The notes under the pieces were generated by a model. That model searched no databases, was not told the DNA's origin, and saw only the letters and a program-made list of their open reading frames with translations. A stretch of 64,000 nt of DNA from Texcoconibacillus texcoconensis (GTDB lineage: Bacteria > Bacillota > Bacilli > Bacillales > Salisediminibacteriaceae): contig NZ_JACHHB010000004.1 in assembly GCF_014202575.1 (NCBI RefSeq), positions 167,710 through 231,709 on the forward strand. Reading direction: 5' to 3'. The position numbers and the translations under genes were made by a program. Below, piece after piece: positions 1 to 9,901 of this stretch (position 1 is the stretch's first letter; every line of letters starts with the position of its first letter).

Positions 1-654
1 CAAAGCAAACTGAACACAAAGGCCATATGTGATGACTGTAATATCGTCACCTTCACGTTTTACATCTGCTTTCCCAATATCAAGCGTGTAATCTTCCTCG
101 GGAACTTCCCCTTTAACAAGTCGATAAGCGCGCTTATGCTCAAAAAACAATACAGGGTCGTCATCGCGAATCGCTGCTTTGAGCAAACCTTTCACGTCAT
201 ACGGCGTCGAAGGCATGACAATTTTTAAACCTGGTACATTCGCAAATAACGCTTCTACCGATTGCGAATGATAAAGTGCACCATGCACGCCTCCACCATA
301 TGGCGCACGGATTGTGAGTGGGCAATCCCAGTCATTGTTAGAACGATAGCGGATTTTTGCCGCCTCAGAAACGATTTGGTTTACCGCAGGCATAATAAAA
401 TCAGCAAATTGCATTTCAGCAACGGGACGCATCCCATACATCGCCGCACCGATTCCGACACCTGCAATAGCCGATTCCGCTAAAGGCGTATCGATGACAC
501 GTGCTTTTCCGAATTTCTCATATAAACCTTCTGTTGTACGAAATACGCCTCCACGCTTTCCGACATCTTCTCCTAAGACGAAAACTTTTTCATTTTGTTC
601 CATTTCTTCATACAATGCAGCCGTAACAGCTTCGATATAAGACATTACTGCCAT
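1..654 (-). CDS. bkdAB: Branched-chain 2-oxoacid dehydrogenase E1 beta subunit (partial, C-terminus off window)
   Basis: This is the beta subunit of the thiamine-diphosphate E1 component of the branched-chain keto-acid dehydrogenase, which decarboxylates keto acids from Leu, Ile and Val. The first 218 residues are visible, beginning [10 protein letters not shown]. They carry transketolase-like stretches such as [35 protein letters not shown] and [15 protein letters not shown], as in BkdAB/PdhB. The ATG overlaps the stop of the alpha-subunit gene by one base (TAATG), which implies translational coupling. The gene runs off the left edge, so the C-terminal domain and the expected E2 gene are not seen. 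Confidence 0.93.
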   Translation of the reverse strand, partial: MAVMSYIEAVTAALYEEMEQNEKVFVLGEDVGKRGGVFRTTEGLYEKFGKARVIDTPLAESAIAGVGIGAAMYGMRPVAEMQFADFIMPAVNQIVSEAAKIRYRSNNDWDCPLTIRAPYGGGVHGALYHSQSVEALFANVPGLKIVMPSTPYDVKGLLKAAIRDDDPVLFFEHKRAYRLVKGEVPEEDYTLDIGKADVKREGDDITVITYGLCVQFAL

Positions 655-1655
655 TATGACCCCTCCTCTTTGTAGACATGGTCTCTGAGCGTAGTTGGAT
701 CCGGATCACTGGCATTCTCTGCATAATCGGTCGCTTCATCAACGAGCTCGCGAATTTTTTGTTCAATGCTTTCTTCAATGTCATTTGTTAACACATCAAG
801 TGAGCGCAAATGATCGACAAAGGTGACGAGCGCATCATTTTTTTTCGCTTCCTCCACTTCTTCTCTCTCACGGTACGTACGATCATCGTCATCACTTGAA
901 TGGGGCGTTAATCGATAGGATACGGTTTCGATGAGTGTCGGTCCTTCACCTTTTCGTGCGCGGTCAGCCGCTTTTTTCACCGCATGATAAACAGCAATCG
1001 GATCATTGCCATCAACGGTCTCACCGATAATGCCGTACCCAGCTGCGCGGTCAGCAACACTTTCAATATTCAACTGCTGATCTTGCGACATAGAAATCGC
1101 ATATTTATTGTTTTCACACATAAAAATAACAGGTAAGTTGTGCACACTAGCAAAATTTATACCTTCGTGGAAATCTCCTTGGTTAGATGACCCTTCGCCA
1201 AACGTCGTGAAACTGACGAAATCTTTTCCTTCTAATTGACCACCTAAGGCGATCCCGACTGCATGAGGGACTTGTGTTGTTACTGGGGACGAACCAGTAA
1301 CAATGCGATTTTTTTTCTGCCCGAAATGTCCCGGCATTTGCCTCCCACCAGAGTTTGGGTCTTCTGCTTTAGCAAAACTAGATAACATTAAATCTTTTGC
1401 AGTCATCCCGAAAGTCAAAACGACACCCATATCACGGTAATAAGGAAGAACATAATCTTTTGATTGATCTAGTGCCATCGCTGCGCCAACTTGTGCCGCC
1501 TCCTGACCTTGACACGAAACCACGAATGGAATTTTTCCTGCGCGGTTTAATAACCACAACCGTTCATCGATTCTCCGAGTTAAGAGTATCGTTTCATACA
1601 TTTCTAACAGTTGGGTTTCTGATAAACCAGCTGTTTTATAGTCAGCATTTCTCAT
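654..1655 (-). CDS. bkdAA: Branched-chain 2-oxoacid dehydrogenase E1 alpha subunit
   Basis: E1 alpha binds thiamine diphosphate and catalyses decarboxylation of branched 2-oxo acids before transfer to the lipoyl E2. The ThDP-binding stretch [18 protein letters not shown]...ENN and the motif PYYRDMG are visible, and the length (333 aa) is normal for the family. The start was placed at the ATG preceding RNADYK because GAAGGAGGATT lies 5-6 bases upstream. A longer in-frame reading would overlap lpdV and lacks such a site. The gene sits between lpdV and bkdAB in the same order as the B. subtilis bkd operon. Confidence 0.94.
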   Translation of the reverse strand: MRNADYKTAGLSETQLLEMYETILLTRRIDERLWLLNRAGKIPFVVSCQGQEAAQVGAAMALDQSKDYVLPYYRDMGVVLTFGMTAKDLMLSSFAKAEDPNSGGRQMPGHFGQKKNRIVTGSSPVTTQVPHAVGIALGGQLEGKDFVSFTTFGEGSSNQGDFHEGINFASVHNLPVIFMCENNKYAISMSQDQQLNIESVADRAAGYGIIGETVDGNDPIAVYHAVKKAADRARKGEGPTLIETVSYRLTPHSSDDDDRTYREREEVEEAKKNDALVTFVDHLRSLDVLTNDIEESIEQKIRELVDEATDYAENASDPDPTTLRDHVYKEEGS

Positions 1656-1683
1656 GATGAATCCTCCTTCTAAATGCTCAATT

Positions 1684-3111
1684 TCAAGAGCCATGAATCG
1701 CCATTCCTTCCACCTGTAATCCTGCTTCTCCCATTACCTCGGATAAGCTCGGATGTGGGTGAATGGCTTCAGAAATTTCCCACGGGGTTGCATCTAACAG
1801 TTGTGCCAGGGATGCTTCAGCAATCAATTCAGTGACACGGGCACCTATCATATGAACACCGAGTAGATCGTCAGTTTTCGCATCATTTACAAGCTTCACA
1901 AAACCGTCTGTTTTCCCTTCAATCAATGCTTTTCCAATCGCTTTAAAAGGGAAAGTCCCTGTTTTCACATCGAACCCTTGATCATGCGCCTCTTGTTCAC
2001 TCAAGCCAATACTTGCCACTTCTGGTGCTGAATATGTGCAACGCGGCACTACATGTTGCTTGACAGGATGGATAACTTCTCCTGCCATATGATCAACAGC
2101 AGCAATTCCTTCGTGTGAAGCAACATGTGCGAGCTGCATACCACCGATCACATCACCAATTGCGTATATATGACTTTCCTTTGTTTGATAAACGTCATTT
2201 GTGACAATATACCCTTGATCAGTTTTAATATCTGTATTTTGAAGGCCGATATCTTCAACATTTCCAGATCTGCCGATTGCTAGCAATAATTTTTCTGATG
2301 TTAACGTTTTTTGTTGTCCGTTTTTATCAACATTCACTGCAACCGTTGCTTCGTCTTTTTGCAAAGATTCTGGTATAACTTGTGCACCTGTATGAATTTT
2401 TACTTTTTTCTTTTTCATGGCACGAGCCATTTCTTTAGAAATCGCTTCATCCTCTTGAGGTAAAAGGCGGTCAGCATATTCAACTAATGTGACATCTACA
2501 CCAAAATCAGCTAACATTGATGCCCACTCAACACCGATGACACCGCCTCCGACAATCATCATCGACGCTGGTAATTGCTCTAATTGTAAAGCTTCATCAG
2601 AAGTCAACACATGCTGTCCATCTATATCAATCCCTTGTAAACGTCTAGGACGTGAACCTGTAGCAATCAACACGTTTTTTGGAATCAACATGTCATTTTC
2701 TCCACCATCTGGCTTTTCTACAGAGATCGTGCCACTTGATGGAGAAAAAATTGATGGCCCTAAGATTCGCCCTCTCCCTTCATAAACATCGATGTTCCCT
2801 TTTTTCATTAAATGTTGGACACCTTTGTGCAAACGGTCTACGATCTCATCTTTTCTGTTTTGTACTTTTGTAAAGTCAAGTGTAGCTCCATCATTTAGTA
2901 CACCGAATGACTCGCTTTCCTGAACTGTGCGATAAACTTCCGCACTCTTTAAAAGTGCCTTACTTGGAATACACCCTTGATGAAGACACGTTCCACCTAA
3001 CTTTTTCTCCTCAACAATCGCTACGCTCATCCCTCGTTGGGAAGCTCGGATCGCAGCTACATAACCTCCAGTACCAGCTCCTAATATGACTAGGTCATAA
3101 TTGTTAGCCAT
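1684..3111 (-). CDS. lpdV: Dihydrolipoyl dehydrogenase (E3) of the branched-chain complex
   Basis: This FAD-dependent E3 reoxidises dihydrolipoamide on E2 using NAD+. The N-terminal FAD fold (ILGAGTGGYVAAIRA), the redox disulfide GGTCLHQGCIPSKAL near residue 40, a second dinucleotide fold (MIVGGGVIGVEWASML), the TKESHIYAIGDV motif and the C-terminal HPHPSLSEVMGEA active-site His/Glu are all present. The length of 475 aa is usual. Its place between buk and bkdAA indicates a role dedicated to the branched-chain complex rather than pyruvate dehydrogenase. Confidence 0.95.
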   Translation of the reverse strand: MANNYDLVILGAGTGGYVAAIRASQRGMSVAIVEEKKLGGTCLHQGCIPSKALLKSAEVYRTVQESESFGVLNDGATLDFTKVQNRKDEIVDRLHKGVQHLMKKGNIDVYEGRGRILGPSIFSPSSGTISVEKPDGGENDMLIPKNVLIATGSRPRRLQGIDIDGQHVLTSDEALQLEQLPASMMIVGGGVIGVEWASMLADFGVDVTLVEYADRLLPQEDEAISKEMARAMKKKKVKIHTGAQVIPESLQKDEATVAVNVDKNGQQKTLTSEKLLLAIGRSGNVEDIGLQNTDIKTDQGYIVTNDVYQTKESHIYAIGDVIGGMQLAHVASHEGIAAVDHMAGEVIHPVKQHVVPRCTYSAPEVASIGLSEQEAHDQGFDVKTGTFPFKAIGKALIEGKTDGFVKLVNDAKTDDLLGVHMIGARVTELIAEASLAQLLDATPWEISEAIHPHPSLSEVMGEAGLQVEGMAIHGS

Positions 3112-3134
3112 ACTCCACCTCCTATCTATATTTA

Positions 3135-4247
3135 TTAACGTACAAGTTCGGTTTTTAACCCCTGCGCTTGGTAATTTTTTGATTCTTCTTCTTCATTTAA
3201 CACTCGTAGCGTACCTTCTACTAATGCTTGTAACTCATCTTCTCCAGGACTGGTTATAACTTTAGATATCCAGTTTACACGTTCTGATATCTGTTTGACA
3301 AAACTTTTTCCATACGCTAATCCACCAGTTAAAATGATTCCGTCAACATTTCCTGATAGAACAACACTACCTGCACCGACTTCTTTGGCTATTTGATAAG
3401 TCATCGCTTCATAGACGAGTCGAGCCTGTTCGTCGCCTGCTTCAATTCGACGTTCAACTTCAACTGCATCATTTGTACCAAGATAACCGACAAGCCCACC
3501 TTGACCAACAATTTTTTTCATGATTTCATCTTCAGATAACTCCCCTGAAAAACACATTGACACAAGATCACCTGCAGGCACAGTCCCAGCACGTTCAGGA
3601 GAGAACGGACCTTCACCATTTAAGCCATTATTGACATCAATGACTTTTCCTTTGTCATGAACACCGATTGTGATTCCGCCTCCCATGTGGACGACAATCA
3701 ATGAAAGCGACTCATAATCCGCGCCAAATTCTTCTATAGCTACTTTCCTAGCAACAGCCTTTTGGTTTAAGGCGTGGAAAATACTTTTTCTTTCAATACC
3801 ACTAAACCCTGAAATTTTTGCAACTGGATGCATTTCATCAACGACGACTGGGTCAACAATATAAGCAGGAATATTCAACTGATCAGCAATTTCATTGGCA
3901 ATAATCCCACCTAAATTGGATGCATGCGAACCGAAATAACCTTCTTTTAGATCTTGAATCATTTCACTATTCACATGGTACGTGCCACCCTCAATTGGAC
4001 GAAGTAATCCCCCACGCCCCACTACAGCATTTAATTTAGATACATTGATCCCTTCTCTATCAAGCGCCTCAAGAATCGTTGTTTTCCTGAATTCAAACTG
4101 ATCTATTATTGATTCGAACATCTCTAACTTGCTTTGATCATGACGAATCGTTTCTTCAAATACAGGTTGAGTGTCGATAAATAAGCCAATTTTCGTTGAC
4201 GTAGAACCTGGGTTCAATGCAAGTACCCGGTACTCTGGTTTTGTCAC
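3135..4247 (-). CDS. buk: Butyrate kinase
   Basis: An acetokinase-family enzyme that phosphorylates butyrate or branched acyl substrates, or in reverse makes ATP from acyl phosphate. The N-terminal [13 protein letters not shown] phosphate motif, [35 protein letters not shown] and ILTGGLAYG are diagnostic. The length is 370 aa. The start codon is GTG, placed 9 bases after GGAGG. With Ptb upstream it can convert acyl-CoA made by the branched-chain dehydrogenase into acid plus ATP, or activate exogenous branched acids as primers for membrane fatty acids (inference from operon context). Confidence 0.95.
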   Translation of the reverse strand: MTKPEYRVLALNPGSTSTKIGLFIDTQPVFEETIRHDQSKLEMFESIIDQFEFRKTTILEALDREGINVSKLNAVVGRGGLLRPIEGGTYHVNSEMIQDLKEGYFGSHASNLGGIIANEIADQLNIPAYIVDPVVVDEMHPVAKISGFSGIERKSIFHALNQKAVARKVAIEEFGADYESLSLIVVHMGGGITIGVHDKGKVIDVNNGLNGEGPFSPERAGTVPAGDLVSMCFSGELSEDEIMKKIVGQGGLVGYLGTNDAVEVERRIEAGDEQARLVYEAMTYQIAKEVGAGSVVLSGNVDGIILTGGLAYGKSFVKQISERVNWISKVITSPGEDELQALVEGTLRVLNEEEESKNYQAQGLKTELVR

Positions 4248-4328
4248 TAGTCTTTCCCTCCAACATTTTACGCAAATATTTTAGCAAACCTTTATTTAAA
4301 GTGAAAATAAAGTCAAACCATTGTAATA

Positions 4329-5423
4329 CTAGCGCCGATTTAAAATATTTTTTTCATCTTTTAGAAATTGCTTTCGCGATTGTTTCATTTTTGCAATACG
4401 TTCTTCTGCCATTCGATCCGCTGCAATATACGTAGGAATATCATCACGTTTAGCAATCGTAAATATATTTGTTACCTTTCCATAAATCGTTTCTACCTTT
4501 TTCATCGCCCGTTCCTTATTATAACCATACAACTCGTCAGAAACGTTAATCACACCACCTGAATTAATCACGTAATCCGGTACATAAACAATTCCTTTTT
4601 CTTTTAACACATCTCCATGACGAGACTCTTTCAATTGGTTATTAGCAGCTCCTGCAATCACTTTCGCTTTCAATTGTGGAATCGTGTCGTCATTAATCGT
4701 TGCTCCTAAAGCACAAGGAGAATAAATATCACACTCTACGCCGTAAATGTCATTAATAGCAACCGCTTGGGCACCAAAGTCCTCAACCGCTTTCTGAACA
4801 GCTGATTCATTAATGTCTGTTACGATCAAATGAGCCCCTTCATTGTGTAGGTGACGACATAAATTGTAAGAAACATTTCCCACGCCTTGAACGGCAATCG
4901 TTTTTCCTTCTAATGAATCTGTACCGAAAGCTTCCTTCGCCGCTGCTTTCATTCCTACATAAACGCCGTAAGCTGTGACCGGAGATGGGTTACCAGATGA
5001 GCCAAAAGCTTGTGAAATCCCCGTCACATAATCCGTCTCTTCATGAACTAAATCCATATCGCCGACCGTTGTGCCTACATCTTCAGCTGTAATATAACGG
5101 CCGTTTAGCCCTTGTATATAGCGGCCAAAAGCTCGGAACATCTCTTCGTTTTTATCTGTACGTGGATCTCCGATGATAACAGTTTTTCCACCTCCAAGGT
5201 TTAAACCCGCTGCCGCGTTTTTATAGGTCATCCCTTTTGCTAAACGCAACGCATCTTCGAATGCATCTTCTTCAGAATCATACGTCCACATTCTCGTTCC
5301 ACCAAGCGCTGGACCTAGCGTCGTATCGTGAATAGCAATGATCGCTTTCAACCCTGATTCGCGATCCTGACAAACAACCACCTGTTCATAATCTTCCATT
5401 TCCATATATTTAAAAAGTTCCAT
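4329..5423 (-). CDS. bcd: Leucine dehydrogenase
   Basis: This NAD-dependent oxidative deaminase acts on Leu, Val and Ile and gives the keto acids used by the dehydrogenase complex encoded downstream. Visible features are the Glu/Leu/Phe/Val dehydrogenase dimerisation domain with the catalytic lysine segment [13 protein letters not shown], the Rossmann segment [17 protein letters not shown], and [11 protein letters not shown]...AGAANNQL. The start is the ATG of [14 protein letters not shown], behind a GAGGGAGGGG site; 364 aa matches the family. It lies between ptb and buk. Confidence 0.95.
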   Translation of the reverse strand: MELFKYMEMEDYEQVVVCQDRESGLKAIIAIHDTTLGPALGGTRMWTYDSEEDAFEDALRLAKGMTYKNAAAGLNLGGGKTVIIGDPRTDKNEEMFRAFGRYIQGLNGRYITAEDVGTTVGDMDLVHEETDYVTGISQAFGSSGNPSPVTAYGVYVGMKAAAKEAFGTDSLEGKTIAVQGVGNVSYNLCRHLHNEGAHLIVTDINESAVQKAVEDFGAQAVAINDIYGVECDIYSPCALGATINDDTIPQLKAKVIAGAANNQLKESRHGDVLKEKGIVYVPDYVINSGGVINVSDELYGYNKERAMKKVETIYGKVTNIFTIAKRDDIPTYIAADRMAEERIAKMKQSRKQFLKDEKNILNRR

Positions 5424-5453
5424 TTTGAACCCCTCCCTCATGATCGATCTTAA

Positions 5454-6362
5454 TTAGGCTGAACAAATAGCTAGTGCTATCGAAAACAATTTATTTTCTG
5501 CCGAATCTGCTCGTGATGTCAAAACAATCGGCGCTTTCGAACCTGCAATAACCGATGCTACATTTGCTCGTGAGAAATATACGAGTGATTTATAAAGGAC
5601 ATTTCCGACTTCGATTGTTGGAACGAATAAAATATCAGCAGAACCTGCAACAGAAGATTGAATACCTTTATGTTCTGCAGCTTGGATATTAATCGCATTA
5701 TCTAACGCTAACGGACCGTCAACGACACAACCTGAAATTTGATTACGGGCATTCATTTGTGCTAAAACTGCAGCATCTACTGTCGCTTGCATTGATGGGT
5801 TGACCGTCTCTACCGCCGCTAAAGCTGCGACTTTCGGACAATCCATTCCTACTTTGTGAGCGATTTGTACAGCATTACCTACAATCGCTACCTTTTCATC
5901 TATTCCCGGGGAAATGTTCATTGCAGCATCTGTCACAAACATGAGCCGATGTTCGATCGGATGTTGAAACAACGCAACATGTGAAAGAACACTCGAGCTA
6001 CGGATTCCGTTCTCTTTGTTCAATACAACTTTTAACAAATGCGACGTTGATACCATCCCTTTCATCACAACATCAGCTTCTTCATTACGAACAAGCTCGA
6101 CAGCCCGTTTTACAGATTCACCTTCATCCGTTGTCGGTTCAATTTTAATCATCTCGCCATCTGCTTTTCCACCCAATTCATTTAATTGTTGAAGAATTTC
6201 TTGTTTCGGTCCTGTAATTCGAACGCTAGCAATCCCTTTACTCACCGCTGTAAGCGCTGCTTGTAATACGTCGCGGTCAGTACCATGAGCAATTGCAATT
6301 GTTGCTTTGTGGTCACGATTTTGCGCGCGTTCAAGAAGTTCATATAATGTATTCATATCCAT
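5454..6362 (-). CDS. ptb: Phosphate butyryltransferase (first gene of the bkd operon)
   Basis: This enzyme exchanges CoA for phosphate on butyryl-CoA or branched acyl-CoA. It belongs to the PTA/PTB fold, with segments such as DVVMKGMVSTSHLLKVVL, VTDAAMNISPGIDEKVAIV and ILFVPTIEVGNVLYKSLVYFSRA. The start at MDMNTLYELL was chosen because GAGG lies five bases upstream; the next methionine, two codons later, is an alternative. As the promoter-proximal gene it follows the -24/-12 promoter and the dyad described separately. Confidence 0.93.
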   Translation of the reverse strand: MDMNTLYELLERAQNRDHKATIAIAHGTDRDVLQAALTAVSKGIASVRITGPKQEILQQLNELGGKADGEMIKIEPTTDEGESVKRAVELVRNEEADVVMKGMVSTSHLLKVVLNKENGIRSSSVLSHVALFQHPIEHRLMFVTDAAMNISPGIDEKVAIVGNAVQIAHKVGMDCPKVAALAAVETVNPSMQATVDAAVLAQMNARNQISGCVVDGPLALDNAINIQAAEHKGIQSSVAGSADILFVPTIEVGNVLYKSLVYFSRANVASVIAGSKAPIVLTSRADSAENKLFSIALAICSA

Positions 6363-6414
6363 TTCTACCTCATTTCCACAACTTTTAAGGTGAAGCAACT
6401 GTACTTTCTAATAA

Positions 6415-6430
6415 TGCAAACTTCATGCCA
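6415..6430 (-). promoter_or_regulatory. Sigma-54 (SigL) -24/-12 promoter of ptb-bcd-buk-lpdV-bkd operon
   Basis: On the minus strand the sequence reads TGGCATGAAGTTTGCA, against the sigma-54 consensus TGGCAC-N5-TTGCW. The invariant GG and GC are separated by exactly 10 bases. The expected transcription start is about 12 bases further on, near 6403, which leaves a leader of about 40 nt before ptb. The activator gene bkdR is immediately upstream, as in B. subtilis. Confidence 0.88.
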
Positions 6431-6434
6431 AAAA

Positions 6435-6448
6435 CGCAAGCGCTTTCA
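6435..6448 (-). promoter_or_regulatory. cre-like site (candidate CcpA operator) abutting the -24 element
   Basis: The minus strand reads TGAAAGCGCTTGCG, which matches the catabolite-responsive element TGWAANCGNTNNCW except at its last base. It lies 4 bases upstream of the -24 element, between the promoter and the candidate enhancer dyad. Bound CcpA could block sigma-54 polymerase or the activator loop. This is a pattern match only. Confidence 0.5.
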
Positions 6449-6483
6449 CCTACGGATTTCCCAAGAAATTCCCTGCCGAAGAA

Positions 6484-6520
6484 CCTGCAACATTTTTCGT
6501 GGCATGAAAAATGTTGCAGG
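6484..6520. promoter_or_regulatory. Perfect 15-bp inverted repeat: candidate BkdR enhancer (UAS)
   Basis: CCTGCAACATTTTTC is followed, after a 7-base spacer, by its exact reverse complement. It sits about 80-117 bases upstream of the predicted ptb transcription start, which is the usual distance for a sigma-54 enhancer. No T-run follows it in the direction leaving bkdR, so an intrinsic terminator is less likely, although it lies only 5 bases after the bkdR stop and could do both jobs. Confidence 0.6.
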
Positions 6521-6525
6521 CAAAA

Positions 6526-8583
6526 TTATTCAAGGTGATATTTTTTCAACTTATAATACAAGTTACGAACTGAAACACCTAAATGTTTAGCTGATTGTGT
6601 TTTATTGCCACGGTGTTTTTCCAACGTACTTCTGAGTATTTCTTTTTCAACAGTTTCCAGTTGCTCAGCTAATGGGATATTTCTTTCTTGGTCAATATCT
6701 TGCATAACCTGTTCTCTAGATGAATCTTCTGGCATTGAAAGTTGAGGAATGTGATAAACTTCTATAGCTGTTGCACTTAACGGCATGTGAATAATTGCAC
6801 GCCCCAATACATTTTCTAGCTCTCGCACATTTCCTGGCCAATGATAATTGCGCAAAATATGAAGTGCTTCTTCTGTTACGTATTCAACGTTCCGCCCAAA
6901 ATCTTGATTAATTTTCCTTAACAAGTGCTGACATAAATCAGCTAAGTCTTCTTTACGGTCACGTAAAGCTGGAATATGTATAGGCATTCGATTGACACGA
7001 TAATAAAGGTCTTCACGGAAGGCCTCATTTTGCATTTCCTTTTCTAAGTGAACATTTGTCGCAGCGATTACGCGCACATCAATATCAATTTGATCTGTCC
7101 CGCCAACGCGAACGATTTCTTGTTCCTGTAGTACACGCAATAATTTTGCCTGCATTTTCGGGGATAGCTCACCAATCTCATCGAGAAAGATACTCCCTTT
7201 ATCAGCTTCTTCAAATAAACCTCGCTTTCCCCCACGTTTTGCTCCAGAAAACGCACCTTCTTCATAGCCGAATAATTCACTTTCTAGTAATGATTCACTA
7301 AGAGCTGAACAATTGACACGAATAAACTTATTGTACTTCCTGTCACTTGCATTGTGAATAGCGTGAGCAAACAATTCTTTCCCTGTACCCGATTCTCCAC
7401 GTAAAAGGATCGTTACTGGTGTCGTCGCAGCCACCTTTGCTTGTTCTATAGATACGCGCATTTCAGTAGAATGGCCGATAATATCTTCAAATGTGTATTT
7501 AGCTTCAAGTGTACGAATAATTTGCCTCGCTTTTTCCAGTTCAGTGCTTAACGTCTTCATTTCAGACATATCGTGGACCACACCGACACTACCCTTTAAT
7601 TGGCCATCAACAATCACCGGAGCGACATTAACGATCACTTCTTTTTTATTGGGACCAACTTTCATTTTCACGCCACGTACAGGTTCCTTCGTCTTTAAAA
7701 CACGTAGGTGCATGCTTTCCCCTTCTGAAATATCTGTGGTCGCCGGATGTCCGATTACATCTCGTTCACTCAAACCCGTTAACCTTGTGTAAGCACGATT
7801 AATCATTAGTCCAATTCCATTTTCATCAACAACTGAAATCGCGTCATCTGAGGATTGAATAATGGCTTCAAGCATTGTACGGATACTCTTTAAATTGGTT
7901 ACCTCTTCAGCCATAAGCTCAATTTCTGTCACATCTTTAAAAACAGCGAGCGCACCTACCACTTTTCCATTTTGTTTCATGGGAATTCTTGTTGTAATAA
8001 TTGAACGATCTTCATTCAAGACTTGTCTTTGGTTTTTTTCTCGCTCTTCTGTCTGTAAGACACGTGGCAATTGGCTCGTTGGTAAAACCTCTTCTATAGG
8101 TTTGCCGACATCTTCATAACGATTTAACCCCGTCATTTGCTCGGCAGCACGATTTAACACAGTGATTTTATGTTCATGATCAATAGCCAACATCCCATCA
8201 GATGTTGCATGGAAGATCAATTCTTGTTCATTGTATTGATTTTTTAACTGATCAATAAGCATCTCTTTTTCTTCTATTAGTTGGAACATAACGGATGCGA
8301 CCGCACCAGGTATTAATGCTACTTCTCTATCACCTAAATTTGCACGCACTTCCTTAAGCAGCGACTCATCACCAGTAACGTTAAAAATCACATCAACCGT
8401 TTTTTCAATCGCATCATACCAATGATCAAAGTGCGGGATGCCATATTGGTCCGCCAATCTACGCCCTGGACTATCTGGGTTACAATCAATAACCGCAACG
8501 ACTTCAACTGAACTTGTATCCAAAAATACCCTTAATAATGAGGTTCCACCGTTTCCTGCACCAATGAGCATGACCTGTTTCAA
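6526..8583 (-). CDS. bkdR: Sigma-54-dependent activator BkdR with N-terminal Rossmann-like and PAS domains
   Basis: An enhancer-binding protein expected to activate the adjacent bkd operon. Domains in order: an N-terminal dinucleotide-fold segment ([16 protein letters not shown], about 1-110), PAS (about 120-225), PAS (about 235-345), the AAA+ sigma-54 contact domain (about 365-600) with Walker A GESGTGKE at 396-403, GAFSGA loop at 443-448 and Walker [10 protein letters not shown] at 463-471, and a Fis-type helix-turn-helix ending [21 protein letters not shown]. The contact loop has Ser where most family members have Thr (GAFTGA), a conservative change. The 685-aa length agrees with B. subtilis BkdR. 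Confidence 0.93.
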   Translation of the reverse strand: MKQVMLIGAGNGGTSLLRVFLDTSSVEVVAVIDCNPDSPGRRLADQYGIPHFDHWYDAIEKTVDVIFNVTGDESLLKEVRANLGDREVALIPGAVASVMFQLIEEKEMLIDQLKNQYNEQELIFHATSDGMLAIDHEHKITVLNRAAEQMTGLNRYEDVGKPIEEVLPTSQLPRVLQTEEREKNQRQVLNEDRSIITTRIPMKQNGKVVGALAVFKDVTEIELMAEEVTNLKSIRTMLEAIIQSSDDAISVVDENGIGLMINRAYTRLTGLSERDVIGHPATTDISEGESMHLRVLKTKEPVRGVKMKVGPNKKEVIVNVAPVIVDGQLKGSVGVVHDMSEMKTLSTELEKARQIIRTLEAKYTFEDIIGHSTEMRVSIEQAKVAATTPVTILLRGESGTGKELFAHAIHNASDRKYNKFIRVNCSALSESLLESELFGYEEGAFSGAKRGGKRGLFEEADKGSIFLDEIGELSPKMQAKLLRVLQEQEIVRVGGTDQIDIDVRVIAATNVHLEKEMQNEAFREDLYYRVNRMPIHIPALRDRKEDLADLCQHLLRKINQDFGRNVEYVTEEALHILRNYHWPGNVRELENVLGRAIIHMPLSATAIEVYHIPQLSMPEDSSREQVMQDIDQERNIPLAEQLETVEKEILRSTLEKHRGNKTQSAKHLGVSVRNLYYKLKKYHLE

Positions 8584-8778
8584 TTATACCTCTCCCTTTT
8601 AGTACCTACTCATAATATTCGGTACTAATTTGTGAATTCCTGCAATTTTTTTCAGAATATCATATAAAACGAAAGCTCAGTAGTTAAAAAATCATTTCGC
8701 TACCGATAATCGCTTTGAATTGCAGTGCAAATGAAAATTCGCTAAAATAATTAGTAAGTATAGAAAGGGTCGAATCAT

Positions 8779-9024
8779 ATGACATTACAACGTTTTCTTG
8801 CATTGTTGATATTACTCATCCCTGGTTTTATTGCTGGATACGGCATCAAACAGATGCGAGACACATTATTTCAAATTTTAAATCAACCTTACCCATCACT
8901 TACCCTTCAATTTATCGTTGGTTTTTTCGCGATGATTGTTGGTGTTGCCTTTATTGGCGGATTCATTCTTCATCGTGACCGAAAACGAAACAAAGTTCAA
9001 ACTCGTTTCCAAAAACCACAATAA
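8779..9024 (+). CDS. yqzF: DUF2627 small membrane protein YqzF
   Basis: An 81-residue protein of unknown function with two hydrophobic segments (about 5-22 and 43-64) and a basic, Lys/Arg-rich C-terminus. GAAAGGG precedes the ATG by about ten bases. Its position beside and divergent from bkdR matches yqzF of B. subtilis, which supports the assignment to the DUF2627 family. It is the only plus-strand gene in this part of the window. Confidence 0.8.
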   Translation: MTLQRFLALLILLIPGFIAGYGIKQMRDTLFQILNQPYPSLTLQFIVGFFAMIVGVAFIGGFILHRDRKRNKVQTRFQKPQ

Positions 9025-9034
9025 CCTCAATGCA

Positions 9035-9096
9035 AAAGGTCTGACCCATGTCGCAACGATTTTGTAGAACACCTGCGTACATTGGACCAGACCTTT
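9035..9096. terminator. Bidirectional terminator hairpin between convergent genes
   Basis: AAAGGTCTG at the left pairs with CAGACCTTT at the right, and additional inner pairing (CCATGT with the ACAT...GG side) gives a long imperfect stem. It sits between yqzF (plus) and the phosphotransferase gene (minus) and overlaps the stop codon of the latter. Confidence 0.7.
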
Positions 9097-9901
9097 AATG
9101 TTTTTGAAAAACACGCCTTCTTCCGATTTGATCAATACGCTGTAAGAAGGGTCGTTTTTCAATGATCTTATGGAATGACATTCGTTCAGCTGCAACTGTT
9201 AAAAGGAACGCTATTAAAAGAAATACAATTTGAACGCTAAATGGAACGAGTAAAGAAAGTAACCCCATCCCCCCACCTATTAATGCTGCTCCATTGTCTC
9301 CTAACATCGCACGTTCATACATTTCAAGGCCTGCCCAAATAACAAGTGTGATAACAAAAACAAAAAACCAAGAGAAATCAGGAATATAAAAACATATGAC
9401 AATAAACAAAAAGATCATAAACAATTTAAATGATCTTAAAGGGCGTGTGTCAAATAAATTTACAACGTGTGGAAACAACGTGAAGTTTAGTAAAGCAAGC
9501 AAAACCGCTACATTCAACTGTCCTTCAAAACGAGAGAACAAATAAACAAAAGCCGCAATTGGCAGCCCAACCAACTTCACTATTCCTGTTGTAACCGTAC
9601 CATGATCTAGACAGTATAGAACATGTCCTTTAACCCCTTTGGCCACATCACTCCCATAAAGGTCATCAAAAAGTCCGAGTAATGTGACGACTGTCAAGTA
9701 AACAAGTGCAGAAAGTGACATTCCACTTATAACAGCTAAAGTAGATGCCAGTGCAACTGAGAAGTAAAGAGAAATACCGAGACTATACGTACTTTTCTCG
9801 CCACGAAAATTTAAGTTATACCATTTTCGTTTATAAAAAAATAGATGAACAAAATAAAATATTGGCCATATAAGTACTAGATACCACGCTTGTACCTCCA
9901 T
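9095..9901 (-). CDS. MraY/WecA-family polyprenyl-phosphate sugar-phosphate transferase homologue (truncated type)
   Basis: A polytopic membrane protein of 268 aa related to glycosyltransferase family 4 (PNPT) enzymes, which attach a sugar-phosphate to undecaprenyl phosphate. The aspartate pair LLGLFDDLYGS lies at about 75-84, a loop NLFDTRPLRSFK at 148-159 replaces the usual Asn/Asp-rich motif, and AMLGDNGAALIGG is at 198-210. It is shorter than MraY (about 320 aa), so substrate and activity are uncertain. It overlaps the upstream glycosyltransferase gene by 25 bases and is third in a three-gene cluster with a SteA-like gene, suggesting an envelope glycan role. Confidence 0.75.
   Translation of the reverse strand: MEVQAWYLVLIWPIFYFVHLFFYKRKWYNLNFRGEKSTYSLGISLYFSVALASTLAVISGMSLSALVYLTVVTLLGLFDDLYGSDVAKGVKGHVLYCLDHGTVTTGIVKLVGLPIAAFVYLFSRFEGQLNVAVLLALLNFTLFPHVVNLFDTRPLRSFKLFMIFLFIVICFYIPDFSWFFVFVITLVIWAGLEMYERAMLGDNGAALIGGGMGLLSLLVPFSVQIVFLLIAFLLTVAAERMSFHKIIEKRPFLQRIDQIGRRRVFQKH

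Noticed and set aside
6484..6520. Intrinsic terminator of bkdR
   Set aside because: The perfect dyad has no T-run in the bkdR direction and sits at enhancer distance from the sigma-54 promoter, so a UAS was preferred, though a double role is not excluded.
7068..7280. Minus-strand frame of about 70 codons within bkdR
   Set aside because: It is a shifted-frame shadow of the AAA+ domain of bkdR, with no start signal.
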